A DNA stretch of 64,000 bases from assembly GCF_900106555.1 (NCBI RefSeq), contig NZ_FNOE01000011.1:1-64000 (forward strand), given 5' to 3'. Position numbers and translations under genes: made by a program. The stretch is from Nitrosomonas oligotropha. Lineage in GTDB: Bacteria; Pseudomonadota; Gammaproteobacteria; Burkholderiales; Nitrosomonadaceae. Under the pieces are notes generated by a model that searched no databases, had not been told where the DNA came from, and saw only the letters and a program-made list of their open reading frames with translations. Of the stretch, positions 27,261 through 35,479 are shown piece by piece; position 1 is the first letter of the stretch; the number at the start of each line of letters is the position of its first letter.

Positions 27261-27575
27261 CTATTTGAGATGCATGCTATTTCTTACAGATTTGACTCCA
27301 GCGACACCTTTGGCGACTTCGATTGCTTTGTTGATACTGGCGGAGGAACTGACGAATCCACTTAATTGAACTACGCCTTTGAAAGTTTCAACATTGATTT
27401 CAGCAGACTTCAACGTCGGTTCATTCAGTATGGCCGCTTTTACTTTCGTGGTAATGACCGTGTCATCCAAGTACTCTCCCGTTCCTTCCTGCTTCTGAAT
27501 CGACCCGCACCCCATGACAGTCAACAGTACTAAGATCAAGAAAGATGCGGAGAATAATTTAACGAAATGCTTCAT
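27261..27575 (-). CDS. BON-domain lipoprotein
   Basis: A 104-residue lipoprotein: lipobox VMGC near residue 22, then a single BON domain (YLDDTVITTKVKAAILNEP ... GVVQLSGFVSS, SVRNSMHL). BON domains bind phospholipid or peptidoglycan in OsmY-like envelope stress proteins. AGGAG precedes the ATG at 27575. It is paralogous to the divergent BON gene at 28073, sharing the DDxVIT-x2-VKAAILN pattern. Outer-membrane or periplasmic stress role inferred. Confidence 0.85.
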   Translation of the reverse strand: MKHFVKLFSASFLILVLLTVMGCGSIQKQEGTGEYLDDTVITTKVKAAILNEPTLKSAEINVETFKGVVQLSGFVSSSASINKAIEVAKGVAGVKSVRNSMHLK

Positions 27576-28072
27576 GGTTGAATCTCCTGTCAATTGTCTA
27601 CTTCGGTACTGATGCGCAGATGTGGAAAAATCACGGATTCTTCCACACAAATGATCAGCCGAGACAAGTTAATCAAAGATCTTACACGGCTATTTAGTCA
27701 TCGCCTGCTAGGATGGTTATGACACTGCTACGTTAAGAAACGAGAGCCACTCTTGTCTCAACCTGGAACACTTTAGCCGCAAATTCAATCGCAATCTGTT
27801 CGGTAGCATACATAGAGGCAGAGTAATCAATGCTGAGGCAATCCAATAATCGATTCAGCCACCGGAGTCAGAAAGTCTGCTGTGTAGAGAGGCAATAGCC
27901 AATGTACGATATCGCACAGACCGTTCCCTATCCATTCTCTAGAATCTGAATGTGCCAAGGTTGGCAATAAGGTGTTGCACGCAATCTGTAATCTTATTCC
28001 CCTCGGATTTCTGACACATGTATCAATGTAAATCTCACCGTATTGATTCATATAACAACTCAAGGAGAACTT
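27576..28072. other. 497-bp divergent promoter region, no gene seen
   Basis: Between two divergent BON genes. Frames of up to 90 codons exist on the minus strand but have no ribosome site or recognisable domain. It probably holds both promoters; nothing else is supported. Confidence 0.5.
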
Positions 28073-28564
28073 ATGAAAACTGCAAACAAACACGAGCAAA
28101 ATATCTCAGCAGAAAAAATCCTGGCAGTGATTGGTTTATTCATTGTTCTTGGTTTGACCGGCTGCCAGCAAGAAGGGGCAGCAGAAAAAGCAGGGAAAAA
28201 GCTGGATCATTCAATTGAAAGCACCGGAAAAAAGATTGAACAGATGACAGAGCAAGCAGGTAAGGAAATTAGCGATGCAAAGAAGGAAGCGGGAAAATCG
28301 ATCAGTGAAACAACTGAAGCAAGCGGGCAATACATTGATGATTCAGTGATTACTGCAAGTGTGAAGGCGGCAATTCTAAATGATCCTTTGCTGAAAGTGT
28401 CTCAGATTAAAGTCACAACGGTTAATGGTGTCGTGCAACTGAGCGGCGCGCTTGATTCCCAAGAAAGTATCGACAAAGCAGGAGAAGTCGCTAAGAATCA
28501 AAAGAATGTGAAATCGGTACAGAATGATCTGATTCTCATCGCAACTTCATCCAGTGAAGAATAA
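28073..28564 (+). CDS. BON-domain lipoprotein with charged helical linker
   Basis: A 163-residue lipoprotein: hydrophobic N-terminus ending in LTGC (about residue 30). A highly charged helix of about 55 residues follows (KKLDHSIESTGKKIEQMTEQ), resembling CsbD/YtxH-like repeats. The C-terminal BON domain (YIDDSVITASVKAAILNDP, GVVQLSGALDS) comes last. AAGGAG precedes the ATG. Probably an envelope stress protein. The next frame downstream is a broken DUF1207 gene in the same orientation. Confidence 0.85.
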   Translation: MKTANKHEQNISAEKILAVIGLFIVLGLTGCQQEGAAEKAGKKLDHSIESTGKKIEQMTEQAGKEISDAKKEAGKSISETTEASGQYIDDSVITASVKAAILNDPLLKVSQIKVTTVNGVVQLSGALDSQESIDKAGEVAKNQKNVKSVQNDLILIATSSSEE

Positions 28565-28571
28565 TGATTTC

Positions 28572-29365
28572 TTGCGATTTGTCACCGCATCCGGGGCCCT
28601 AGTGCTTAATGCGCTTGTGGCCATGCCGCACTCCTGGCGATGATTACATTGCCGGTTATGCAGCCAGCAATATGCTAAAGCATAAATTGATGCTGAATGT
28701 TCCATCACTTACCGCACAGAATGGCGTCATTATTTTTCTGGAGGGTGCCCTGAATATTCCTGATCGATCCAATGTCATGCAAATGCTGGCGGAAATTCCC
28801 GGAGTGAGCGCTGTCAAGATAGCCGAAACCGCTGCCAGACCAATGACTCAAGCGCCTGTAGCGGACGTTCCTGCGCAACCTGCCAAACAACCCGCAGAGC
28901 GCTGGTGGCGGTAGTCGATGCGCGTTCAACTTTACTACCGGCAGGTCTTTTGCCGAGTGGTCATTTATTCAATCCACTATTGGCAGATCCGCGCTGGGCA
29001 GATTTCTCGGCTGCTTACCGTCATTTCATGAATTATAATTTTGATGGAAGAAGCATTGCTGCGGTGAGCTTCGGTGAAACGATACCGGTTTATCGCGTAA
29101 TGTGGGACGGCTAGTCGCGAAATGGAAAGTAGGGCTACAGCGCATTGTTTTTAGAGACTTTAATGTGAATGCGCCATCGTCGGATCTGGTTAATTCGTAT
29201 TTCATCGGATCGATTTATGCCAGCATGCGAGCACAGCAATTTTCAGCGTTTGCCCGTATTTACCATCAAAGCTCGCATCTGGGCGATGAATTTCTACTGC
29301 GCAAAGCGGGATTCGCATTTAACCGCGTCAATCTCAGTTATGAAGGAATAGACTTGAGGTTATAG
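28572..29365 (+). pseudogene. Decayed DUF1207-family gene (frameshifts, internal loss)
   Basis: Four blocks in different frames together resemble a DUF1207 outer-envelope protein. A signal-like stretch (ALVLNALVAMPHSW) ends in a stop. Next comes DDYIAGYAASNMLKHKL with a BON-like region, ending WWR-stop at 28914. Then LPSGHLFNPLLADPRW to FGETIPVYR, then FNVNAPSSDL to HQSSHLGDEFLL and NLSYEGIDLRL. At least three frame changes and missing central and C-terminal parts mean it cannot make the full protein. It follows the BON lipoprotein gene. Confidence 0.72.
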
Positions 29366-29461
29366 TACGAGATTGCGTTTATCGCGGTAAGTCTGTTTGA
29401 ATAGCTGCGTCAATAGCTTGGGTTCTAGCGAAATGCCGGTAATTATTATAAGGAGAAACAA

Positions 29462-29611
29462 ATGCTTGAAACTATCGCGGTGGTTTTAATTATTCTCTGG
29501 ATACTCGGTTTTGTTTCCGCATATACGCTCGGTGGATTTATTCACATCCTGCTGGTCATTGCGCTCGTGGCTATTGTCATTCGCATTATCCAAGACCGAA
29601 GGCCGTTTTAA
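29462..29611 (+). CDS. Lmo0937-family small membrane protein (49 aa)
   Basis: Reading from the ATG at 29462 gives 49 residues, MLETIAVVLIILWILGFVSA and a second hydrophobic stretch (IHILLVIALVAIVIRII), ending DRRPF. This two-helix pattern is that of the lmo0937/DUF5670 small membrane proteins often found with stress genes. AAGGAG is placed correctly upstream. It is immediately followed by the kbl remnant. Function unknown; a membrane-stress role is inferred from context. Confidence 0.82.
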   Translation: MLETIAVVLIILWILGFVSAYTLGGFIHILLVIALVAIVIRIIQDRRPF

Positions 29612-29638
29612 TTTTAGTATTAAGCGGAAGCGGCGAGC

Positions 29639-29957
29639 ATTATCCCGAAGGAATTGTCACGGCATTGGCGCTTCCGGCAGTACCGGGCGCGGTACTGAAG
29701 AAATTACGGGAGGACGGGCGGATGTGTTGGTCGCTACGCTCGGTAAGGCGTTCGGCGTCAACGGCGGTTACGTTACTGCCAGCGCTACGGTTATTGCTTA
29801 CCTGCGGGAAACCGCGCCGTCATATATCCATCTCAATCCGATCACGCCCGCCGAAGCGGCCGCTGCACTGGCGGCGCATTTGTTCGATCACAACATTCTC
29901 GCTACCGAGCGGGATTTGGATTATTTGCTCAATGCGCTGGCGGATTTTCGTCAGTAG
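29639..29957 (+). pseudogene. Remnant of kbl 3' end with three deletions
   Basis: Matches kbl from codon 216 onward with many silent-type substitutions. It has lost 19 bp (between TCACGG repeats, causing a frameshift), 171 bp (corresponding to 20371-20541, in frame) and 69 bp (corresponding to 20574-20642, in frame). It retains the PLP-lysine region TLGKAFGVNGGY and the final codons ALADFRQ. No start or ribosome site belongs to it. It cannot encode a functional enzyme. Confidence 0.9.
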
Positions 29958-30057
29958 CGGCGGACTCCAGGGGTTCAGGCCGCTTGAGTGCGCGGACGAA
30001 GAAAGGAACAAACGCTTCAGCGATTTGGAAATAAAAAACGCCAGAACTCGAACTGAA

Positions 30058-30312
30058 TTATTTCACAGCATCTTCAGTTTTATTCTTGATTTCTTTAGCG
30101 ATTTCTTCCATTTTTCCCTGAGCTTCTTCAGAAGCATCCTTCACCGCACTCGTGATGTCTTCGACTGCATCGCGCGCTTTTTCGTTAGGACGACGGTCTA
30201 GCGCGTCGTTGACTTTGTCCATGACCTTTTCTGTGGTTTCCGTTGGTTTTTGTCCGCAGGCGGATAAAGTTGATAGCGCTATCGCAATCATAAAAAGGTA
30301 GTGTAATTTCAT
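30058..30312 (-). CDS. Small helical lipoprotein (paralogue of 20801-21055)
   Basis: An 84-residue protein nearly identical to the left copy (five residue differences), with lipobox LSAC and a charged helical remainder. Unlike the adjacent kbl remnant the frame is intact in both copies, suggesting selection to keep it. At this site it lies just downstream of the ompA-like gene on the same strand (78 bases), which may be the ancestral arrangement. Function unknown. Confidence 0.75.
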   Translation of the reverse strand: MKLHYLFMIAIALSTLSACGQKPTETTEKVMDKVNDALDRRPNEKARDAVEDITSAVKDASEEAQGKMEEIAKEIKNKTEDAVK

Positions 30313-30390
30313 GTTTTTTCCCCGTGTTGATTAGAACTGAGATTCTAACTCACCGGGCTGGTTTTTATTCAGCCAAGTGAGTTCTTCACG

Positions 30391-31083
30391 TTATTTTACG
30401 TTGGGACAATCCATGTAAACGGGGTGCGATGTAATCACAATCGCCACACGGTTTTCCTGATCGGGTGTGTTGTCGGCACCGGGAACTTCACCAATTGCTT
30501 TAGTGATTAATTGACTGGGCCGTGCACCGCTTGCCACCAAGCGTTGTATCACCGCCTGGGCTCTTCTTTCCGATAAATCCTGATTGTAGGCCGGTTTTCC
30601 GACAGTATCCGTTGATGCAGTGACGGTTGCAGTCGCATCGGGATGGGCTTCCAGCCAATTACCCACTTTGCCGATGGTTTCGTCTTTGGTTTTAAAGGGT
30701 ACGGCGCTGCCTGTTTTGAAATAAGCAACGGTATCGTGAATCGATTCTTTTTTATGATGGTTATGGCCATGTACTTCTGTCAGCCACAGACACATTTCCT
30801 TCTCCGCTTCCAGACGATGGCGTGCGGCTGATTTGGCCGCATCCAACGCTTTTTGCTTTTCGTTGATATTCCAATAGTGATTTTTCTCAAGATGGCCCAG
30901 AATCTCATTGGCGGTTTCCAGATCTTCTTCGGATTGTTCTTGATGCCACATGGCTTGGCCGTAGTGGCCCGATCTGGCGGCTTTAATCTCGGCCTTTAAA
31001 TCTTCCGTATCGGTTTTTGGCGTGGCGCAGGCAGTCAGGAGCAGTATCAGAATTGCTAGCGGTAAGTAATGATATTTTTTCAT
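30391..31083 (-). CDS. OmpA-family lipoprotein
   Basis: A 230-residue lipoprotein: lipobox LTAC near residue 19, a mid-region of charged helices (EDLETANEILGHLEKNHYW), and a C-terminal OmpA-type peptidoglycan-binding domain (TVAYFKTGSAVPF, TVTASTDTVGKPAYNQDLSE, RAQAVIQRLVASGARPSQL). The expected Asp/Arg pair of the binding pocket is present in part (ST-D-T, R). Its last 9 codons are part of the direct repeat. It probably anchors to peptidoglycan from the outer membrane. The upstream site for the ATG is AAGGATAT. Confidence 0.83.
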   Translation of the reverse strand: MKKYHYLPLAILILLLTACATPKTDTEDLKAEIKAARSGHYGQAMWHQEQSEEDLETANEILGHLEKNHYWNINEKQKALDAAKSAARHRLEAEKEMCLWLTEVHGHNHHKKESIHDTVAYFKTGSAVPFKTKDETIGKVGNWLEAHPDATATVTASTDTVGKPAYNQDLSERRAQAVIQRLVASGARPSQLITKAIGEVPGADNTPDQENRVAIVITSHPVYMDCPNVK

Positions 31084-31119
31084 GATGATATCCTTATGAT
31101 CGAATGGGTCGCAGCTGGC

Positions 31120-31512
31120 TTATTCGCCATCATCCAATGGGCCGTAACTGGTCCAGTAGCCGGGGTAATGCAAGCCAAAATAACGGCTGTCTTCACTGAA
31201 ACGATTCCAAACATAAGCTGGCGAGGCAAATTCACTGGATGGAACCGGTGAGGTGATGACTTCCACGCCGCCTACCAGTGTCCGGCTCACACCATGCACA
31301 ATGCCGCGGATAACACCCCACGTCAGACCTAGAAAAATATTTTGATCGCTGGTGATATTGATCACGTTTTTGGGAATCTCGATAAAGCCGAAGGCGATGT
31401 TTGCCACACCTTGGCTTAGTTTGTCGATGAAATAGCTTTCTGCTTTGGCTGTCGATGTCATCATCAGCGCGCAGGTTAGAATGCAGGCAGCCAGAATTTT
31501 ATTTTTGCTCAT
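31120..31512 (-). CDS. Exosortase system-associated protein, TIGR04073 family
   Basis: A 130-residue exported protein with a signal peptide (cleaved near AKA-ES). The family core FIDKLSQGVANIAFGFIEIP and ITSDQNIFLGLTWGVIRGI is followed by VSRTLVGGVEVIT. TIGR04073 proteins co-occur with exosortase/PEP-CTERM systems but their role is unknown. GGAG precedes the ATG. Exosortase-associated genes at 33896-37819 make the context consistent. Confidence 0.82.
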   Translation of the reverse strand: MSKNKILAACILTCALMMTSTAKAESYFIDKLSQGVANIAFGFIEIPKNVINITSDQNIFLGLTWGVIRGIVHGVSRTLVGGVEVITSPVPSSEFASPAYVWNRFSEDSRYFGLHYPGYWTSYGPLDDGE

Positions 31513-32050
31513 GAGTAGCTCCTTATTTTTTGAATTGAAACTACGCGAGACCCTACACAGGTACCCAAAAGTGCAGACCCCACACCGATCTTTACTTTGA
31601 TGACTGATTTATCTGGGAATTTTCTTGTTGCCCCAGATTTTTCATCATAAAGCTGCTGGTTGGATAAATAAATAAGCTTTTGCTTATTTCTATCTAAGCG
31701 ATTTGCTTATAAAAATACGATGATGATTGAGAATCAGCGCAAAAATCGGGAGAAGGCGCGTGATTCTGAGTGCCACGGGCCGATGACTCCTTCAGAGGGA
31801 AAGTCCGTCCGCTATACCCCTTGTGGCGGACGATAAAGCAGAAACAGGGGCGGTTGGGCGGCAAAATACCGTCAAAAAATGAATTACCAGGAATCTTTGT
31901 TCAAAAAAACTGGCAGGATTGCCGGAGGTCGAAAAGCTGCTGGTTGTTCAGCGTTTCCCTAAGAAAGGTGTCTTCCGGAAATGTCCTCGGATAACAACTA
32001 CTCCGAGTGATCTCACGTTTTTCTGGATCAGATGTAGTTTTTCGCACCGA
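31513..32050. other. 538-bp gap, no supported gene
   Basis: Lies upstream of the TIGR04073 gene and downstream of the tRNA terminator. A 74-codon plus-strand frame at 31770 has no ribosome site or recognisable domain. It should contain the promoter of the minus-strand TIGR04073 gene; I see nothing else. Confidence 0.5.
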
Positions 32051-32086
32051 GAAAATAAAAAAGACCTGAATTTATTCAAGTCTTTG
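32051..32086 (-). terminator. Intrinsic terminator of the tRNA unit
   Basis: On the minus strand AAAGACTTGAA pairs with TTCAGGTCTTT (one G-T wobble) around TAAA, followed by TTTATTTTC. It lies 9 bases past the tRNA-Glu CCA end. Confidence 0.85.
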
Positions 32087-32093
32087 TTTTATT

Positions 32094-32169
32094 TGGCGTC
32101 CCCAACGAGATTCGAACTCGTGTTACCGCCGTGAAAGGGCGATGTCCTAGGCCTCTAGACGATGGGGAC
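32094..32169 (-). tRNA. tRNA-Glu (anticodon TTC)
   Basis: The minus strand reads GTCCCCATCGTCTAGAGG at the 5' side, anticodon arm CGCCCTTTCACGG with TTC, T-arm GTTCGAATC and acceptor GGGGACG followed by an encoded CCA. Total 76 bases. All cloverleaf arms pair. It is second in a unit with tRNA-Ala and is followed by a terminator. Confidence 0.95.
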
Positions 32170-32212
32170 AAAGTGATGTGTTGCTTATGGCACCGCTTAA
32201 TCCAAGAGAAAC

Positions 32213-32288
<76 letters not shown>

Positions 32289-32305
32289 TGATCAAAGGAA
32301 GGGGG

Positions 32306-32334
32306 ATTATACTGATGCGATGATTTATTGTAAA
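32306..32334 (-). promoter_or_regulatory. Sigma-70 promoter of the tRNA unit
   Basis: On the minus strand TTTACA (32329-32334) and a perfect TATAAT (32306-32311) are separated by 17 bases, with the tRNA-Ala 5' end 18 bases downstream. It sits in the 53-bp gap after the gltX stop, so the tRNAs need not depend on gltX transcription. Confidence 0.8.
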
Positions 32335-32341
32335 GAAAAGA

Positions 32342-33736
32342 TCAACCGGGAAAACTACCGAGATGACTGTTCATGCGTGCCAGTGTTTCTTCGCGTCCGA
32401 GCAACGCCAGTACCGCATCAATCGACGGGGTGTGAACCTCGCCGGTGACCATGACCCGTAACGGCATGGCGATTTTCGGCAATTTGACATCGTGTTCCTT
32501 GGCGGCGGTTTTTATTTCCTGATGGATGACTTCTCGTGTCCATTCGATGTGGCGGAATCTTTCCAGCAAGCCGGTCATGATCGGTTTTGTTTCCGCAGTA
32601 AAATGCTGCGCTTTCAACTCGTCATCCGGTTCCAGCGGACGGTAAAAGTACACTGCGGCATCCGCCAATTCTTCGATGGTATTCACTCGCTCTTTGAGCA
32701 AATCGACAACCTGTGTCAGATCGGGGCCGCCATCCGTCAGACAATTGTCTTTGGCCAGGAAAGGTGTCACCAGCTCAGCTAGGCGGGTATTATCCGCTGT
32801 TTTGAGATATTGCTGATTGATCCAATGCAGTTTTTCCGGATTGAATTTGGCTGGAGAACGGCTGATCGCGGATAAATCGAACCATTCCACCAGTTGATCG
32901 CGGCTGAAAATTTCCTCGTCGCCGTGCGACCACCCCAGTCTCGCCAGGTAATTCAATAACGCTTCCGGCAAATATCCATCCTCGTGATATTGCATGACCG
33001 AGACCGCGCCATGCCGTTTCGACAAGCGCTCGCCGTTGGCGCCCAGAATCATCGGCACATGCGCGTATTCCGGTAATGTGGCGCCCAATGCCTTAAGAAT
33101 ATTGATCTGGCGCGGGGTATTGTTGACGTGATCGTCGCCGCGAATGACGTGGGTGATATTCATATCCAGATCGTCGATCACCACGCTGAAATTATACGTC
33201 GGGACGCCATCACCGCGCAGCAGCACCAGATCGTCGAGTTCGCTGTTGGCGACGGTGATTTTTCCCTTGATCTGATCGTTGAAGGTCACGTAACCGTCCA
33301 GCGGGTTTTTGAATCGCAGCACCGGTTTTATACCGGCTGGCGGTGTTTGCTTGCTATCGCGCCAACGGCCGTCGTAGCGGGGTTTCAAACCGGCCGCCAA
33401 TTGCTGCTCACGCATTTCCTCTAGCTCTTCCTTGGTGGCATAGCAGTAATACGCTTGATTATTTTGCAATAATTGCTCGGCAATCTCGTGATAACGAGCT
33501 AAGCGCTGCATCTGATAAAACGGCCCTTCGTCGTAATCCAATCCCAGCCACGCCATGCCGTCCAGAATCGCCTGGATCGATTGCTGCGTTGAACGTTCCA
33601 GATCGGTGTCTTCAATGCGTAAAATAAATTTTCCACCGTGCTTGCGAGCATAAGCCCAGGAAAACAGCGCGGTGCGTGCGCCGCCGATGTGGAGATAGCC
33701 GGTTGGGCTGGGGGCAAATCGTGTGCGTACCATCAT
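32342..33736 (-). CDS. gltX: Glutamyl-tRNA synthetase
   Basis: A 464-residue class I synthetase that charges tRNA-Glu. The HIGH-type motif is in PSPTGYLHIGGARTALF near the N-terminus and the KMSKS-type motif is RLSKRHG near residue 240. Length is typical for a discriminating bacterial GluRS. The first two codons are both ATG and no ribosome site distinguishes them. Immediately downstream on the same strand lie tRNA-Ala and its own substrate tRNA-Glu, with a separate promoter. Confidence 0.95.
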   Translation of the reverse strand: MMVRTRFAPSPTGYLHIGGARTALFSWAYARKHGGKFILRIEDTDLERSTQQSIQAILDGMAWLGLDYDEGPFYQMQRLARYHEIAEQLLQNNQAYYCYATKEELEEMREQQLAAGLKPRYDGRWRDSKQTPPAGIKPVLRFKNPLDGYVTFNDQIKGKITVANSELDDLVLLRGDGVPTYNFSVVIDDLDMNITHVIRGDDHVNNTPRQINILKALGATLPEYAHVPMILGANGERLSKRHGAVSVMQYHEDGYLPEALLNYLARLGWSHGDEEIFSRDQLVEWFDLSAISRSPAKFNPEKLHWINQQYLKTADNTRLAELVTPFLAKDNCLTDGGPDLTQVVDLLKERVNTIEELADAAVYFYRPLEPDDELKAQHFTAETKPIMTGLLERFRHIEWTREVIHQEIKTAAKEHDVKLPKIAMPLRVMVTGEVHTPSIDAVLALLGREETLARMNSHLGSFPG

Positions 33737-33895
33737 GATTGTTGTGTCAACTATTACGCCGAATATTGGAAAGCGGATAGTTTACGCGATTCCGCCGAGT
33801 ATGTTGATAGCCGTATGAAAGCCAAAGCCGATTATAATGAGCGCACTTTTTAATTCAGATGCTTTTCTTGTGGCGCAGACAAGCGCGTTTGCTCA

Positions 33896-35479
33896 ATGAC
33901 TGACTTGATCCATGATCTGATTTTTGCCACTGCCGGACGGACACCGGACGCTGAAGCGTTGTCTTATGACAATCAGCGCATCAGTTATGCCATGCTGGCA
34001 GGGGCAGTCAAGGCAACGGCGGAGGGTTTGCGTGCATGCGGCTTGAGCCGTGGCGAGCGTGTGGCGGTTTATCTCGAGAAACGTTCCGAGACCGTAATCG
34101 CGCTCTTTGCCGCAGCGGCGGCGGGCGGTGTGATGGTTCCGGTGAATCCGGTATTGAAGCCGGAACAGGTGACGTACATACTGATCGATTGTAATGTCAG
34201 GATATTGGTTACCTCACTGGAGCGGTTAAAGTTGCTGCAAGCGGTTCTGCCGCTTTGCCACGATTTGCATACGGTGATTCTCGTTGATGGCGGAGATCAT
34301 TTGCCTGCGCTTGCTGGTTTGACAGTTGCTGGTTGGCAAGCCATTTCTGCGGTGCAAAAAGAATATTCCGCAGCAGGCGTGATCGACAGCGACATGGCGG
34401 CGATTATTTACACTTCGGGCAGCACCGGTAAACCCAAGGGTGTGGTGCTGTCACATCGCAATTTGCTGGCCGGTGCGAAAAGTGTCGCGCAGTATTTGCA
34501 GAACCGTCCGGATGACCGGATTCTGACCGTGCTGCCGCTGAGCTTCGATTATGGATTGAATCAACTGACGTCCGCTTTTTATGCGGGTGCAACCAATATC
34601 CTGATGAACTATCTGCTGCCGCGCGATATCATCCGCATTGTCAGCGACGAACGAATCACCGGCCTTGCGGCTGTGCCGCCACTGTGGATTCAGCTGGCGC
34701 AATTGGACTGGGGGAAAACACCATCGTTGCGCTACATTACCAATTCAGGCGGCGCCATGCCGCGTGCGACGCTGAATCAATTGCGCAGTGTTTTACCGGC
34801 AGTGCAGGTTTTCCTGATGTACGGTTTTACCGAAGCTTTCCGCTCGACCTATCTGGCGCCGGAAGAAATCGAACGGCGCCCGGATTCGATCGGCAAGGCG
34901 GTGCCGAATGCGGAAGTTTTGGTTCTGCGCGACGATGGCTCGCCGTGCGCGCCGGGTGAACCGGGCGAATTGGTACAGCGGGGCGCTTTGGTGGCGATGG
35001 GATATTGGAACGATGCGGAAAGAACGGCGTTGTGCTTCAAACCGCTGAAGGCGCGCCAGGCCGGATTGCCGCTTGTGGAGATCGCTGCCTGGTCCGGTGA
35101 TACCGTGCGTGTCGACGAAGAGGGATATCTGTATTTCATCGAACGCCGCGACGAAATGATCAAAACCTCCGGTTACCGGGTCAGCCCTACCGAAGTGGAA
35201 GAAGTTATTTATGCGTCGGAATGTGTTGCGGAAGCGATTGCGATCGGTGTGCCGCATCCCGTACTGGGGCAAGCGATTGCGGTGATCGTGACGGCCCGCC
35301 GCGGCATGCGGCCGGAAGCTGATCTTTTGCTGCGTCTATGCAAGCAGCGTTTGCCTGCGTATATGCTGCCTAGTCACATCGAACTGCGTGAGGGTAATTT
35401 GCCGCGCAATCCGAACGGCAAAATAGACCGTAAATTGCTTTCTCAGGAATTGCAGCATTTGTTTAAGGAAACCGCTTAA
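33896..35479 (+). CDS. Acyl-CoA ligase, exosortase A system-associated
   Basis: A 527-residue ANL-superfamily adenylate-forming enzyme. The P-loop-like motif YTSGSTGKPKG is near residue 170, YGFTE near 305, and the hinge with catalytic Lys is NPNGKIDRKLL near 515. Sequence and order match the TIGR03098 ligase that, with the next gene, marks exosortase A/PEP-CTERM exopolysaccharide loci. It would activate an acyl or amino acid substrate; no carrier protein gene is adjacent here, although one often is in related loci. The stop overlaps the next start (TAATG), so they are co-translated. Confidence 0.83.
   Translation: MTDLIHDLIFATAGRTPDAEALSYDNQRISYAMLAGAVKATAEGLRACGLSRGERVAVYLEKRSETVIALFAAAAAGGVMVPVNPVLKPEQVTYILIDCNVRILVTSLERLKLLQAVLPLCHDLHTVILVDGGDHLPALAGLTVAGWQAISAVQKEYSAAGVIDSDMAAIIYTSGSTGKPKGVVLSHRNLLAGAKSVAQYLQNRPDDRILTVLPLSFDYGLNQLTSAFYAGATNILMNYLLPRDIIRIVSDERITGLAAVPPLWIQLAQLDWGKTPSLRYITNSGGAMPRATLNQLRSVLPAVQVFLMYGFTEAFRSTYLAPEEIERRPDSIGKAVPNAEVLVLRDDGSPCAPGEPGELVQRGALVAMGYWNDAERTALCFKPLKARQAGLPLVEIAAWSGDTVRVDEEGYLYFIERRDEMIKTSGYRVSPTEVEEVIYASECVAEAIAIGVPHPVLGQAIAVIVTARRGMRPEADLLLRLCKQRLPAYMLPSHIELREGNLPRNPNGKIDRKLLSQELQHLFKETA

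Larger units (their letters stand above)
29639..30415. repeat. Right copy of the large direct repeat
   Basis: Same orientation as 20116-21158. Homology begins at ATTATCCCGAAGG within kbl and ends at AATCCATG, inside the last codons of the intact ompA-like gene. It includes the kbl remnant and the lipoprotein gene at 30058-30312. It is shorter than the left copy because of the kbl deletions. Confidence 0.9.

Noticed and set aside
27827-28099. 90-codon minus-strand frame between BON genes
   Set aside because: Antisense to the start of the BON gene at 28073, no ribosome site and no family resemblance.
29511-29957. 148-codon frame joining the Lmo0937 gene region to the kbl remnant
   Set aside because: Its first part is an out-of-frame reading of the small membrane protein gene and the rest is a deleted kbl fragment; not a genuine fusion gene.
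31770-31994. 74-codon frame in the gap before the tRNA unit
   Set aside because: No ribosome site, no recognisable domain, and the region probably serves as promoter for the TIGR04073 gene.
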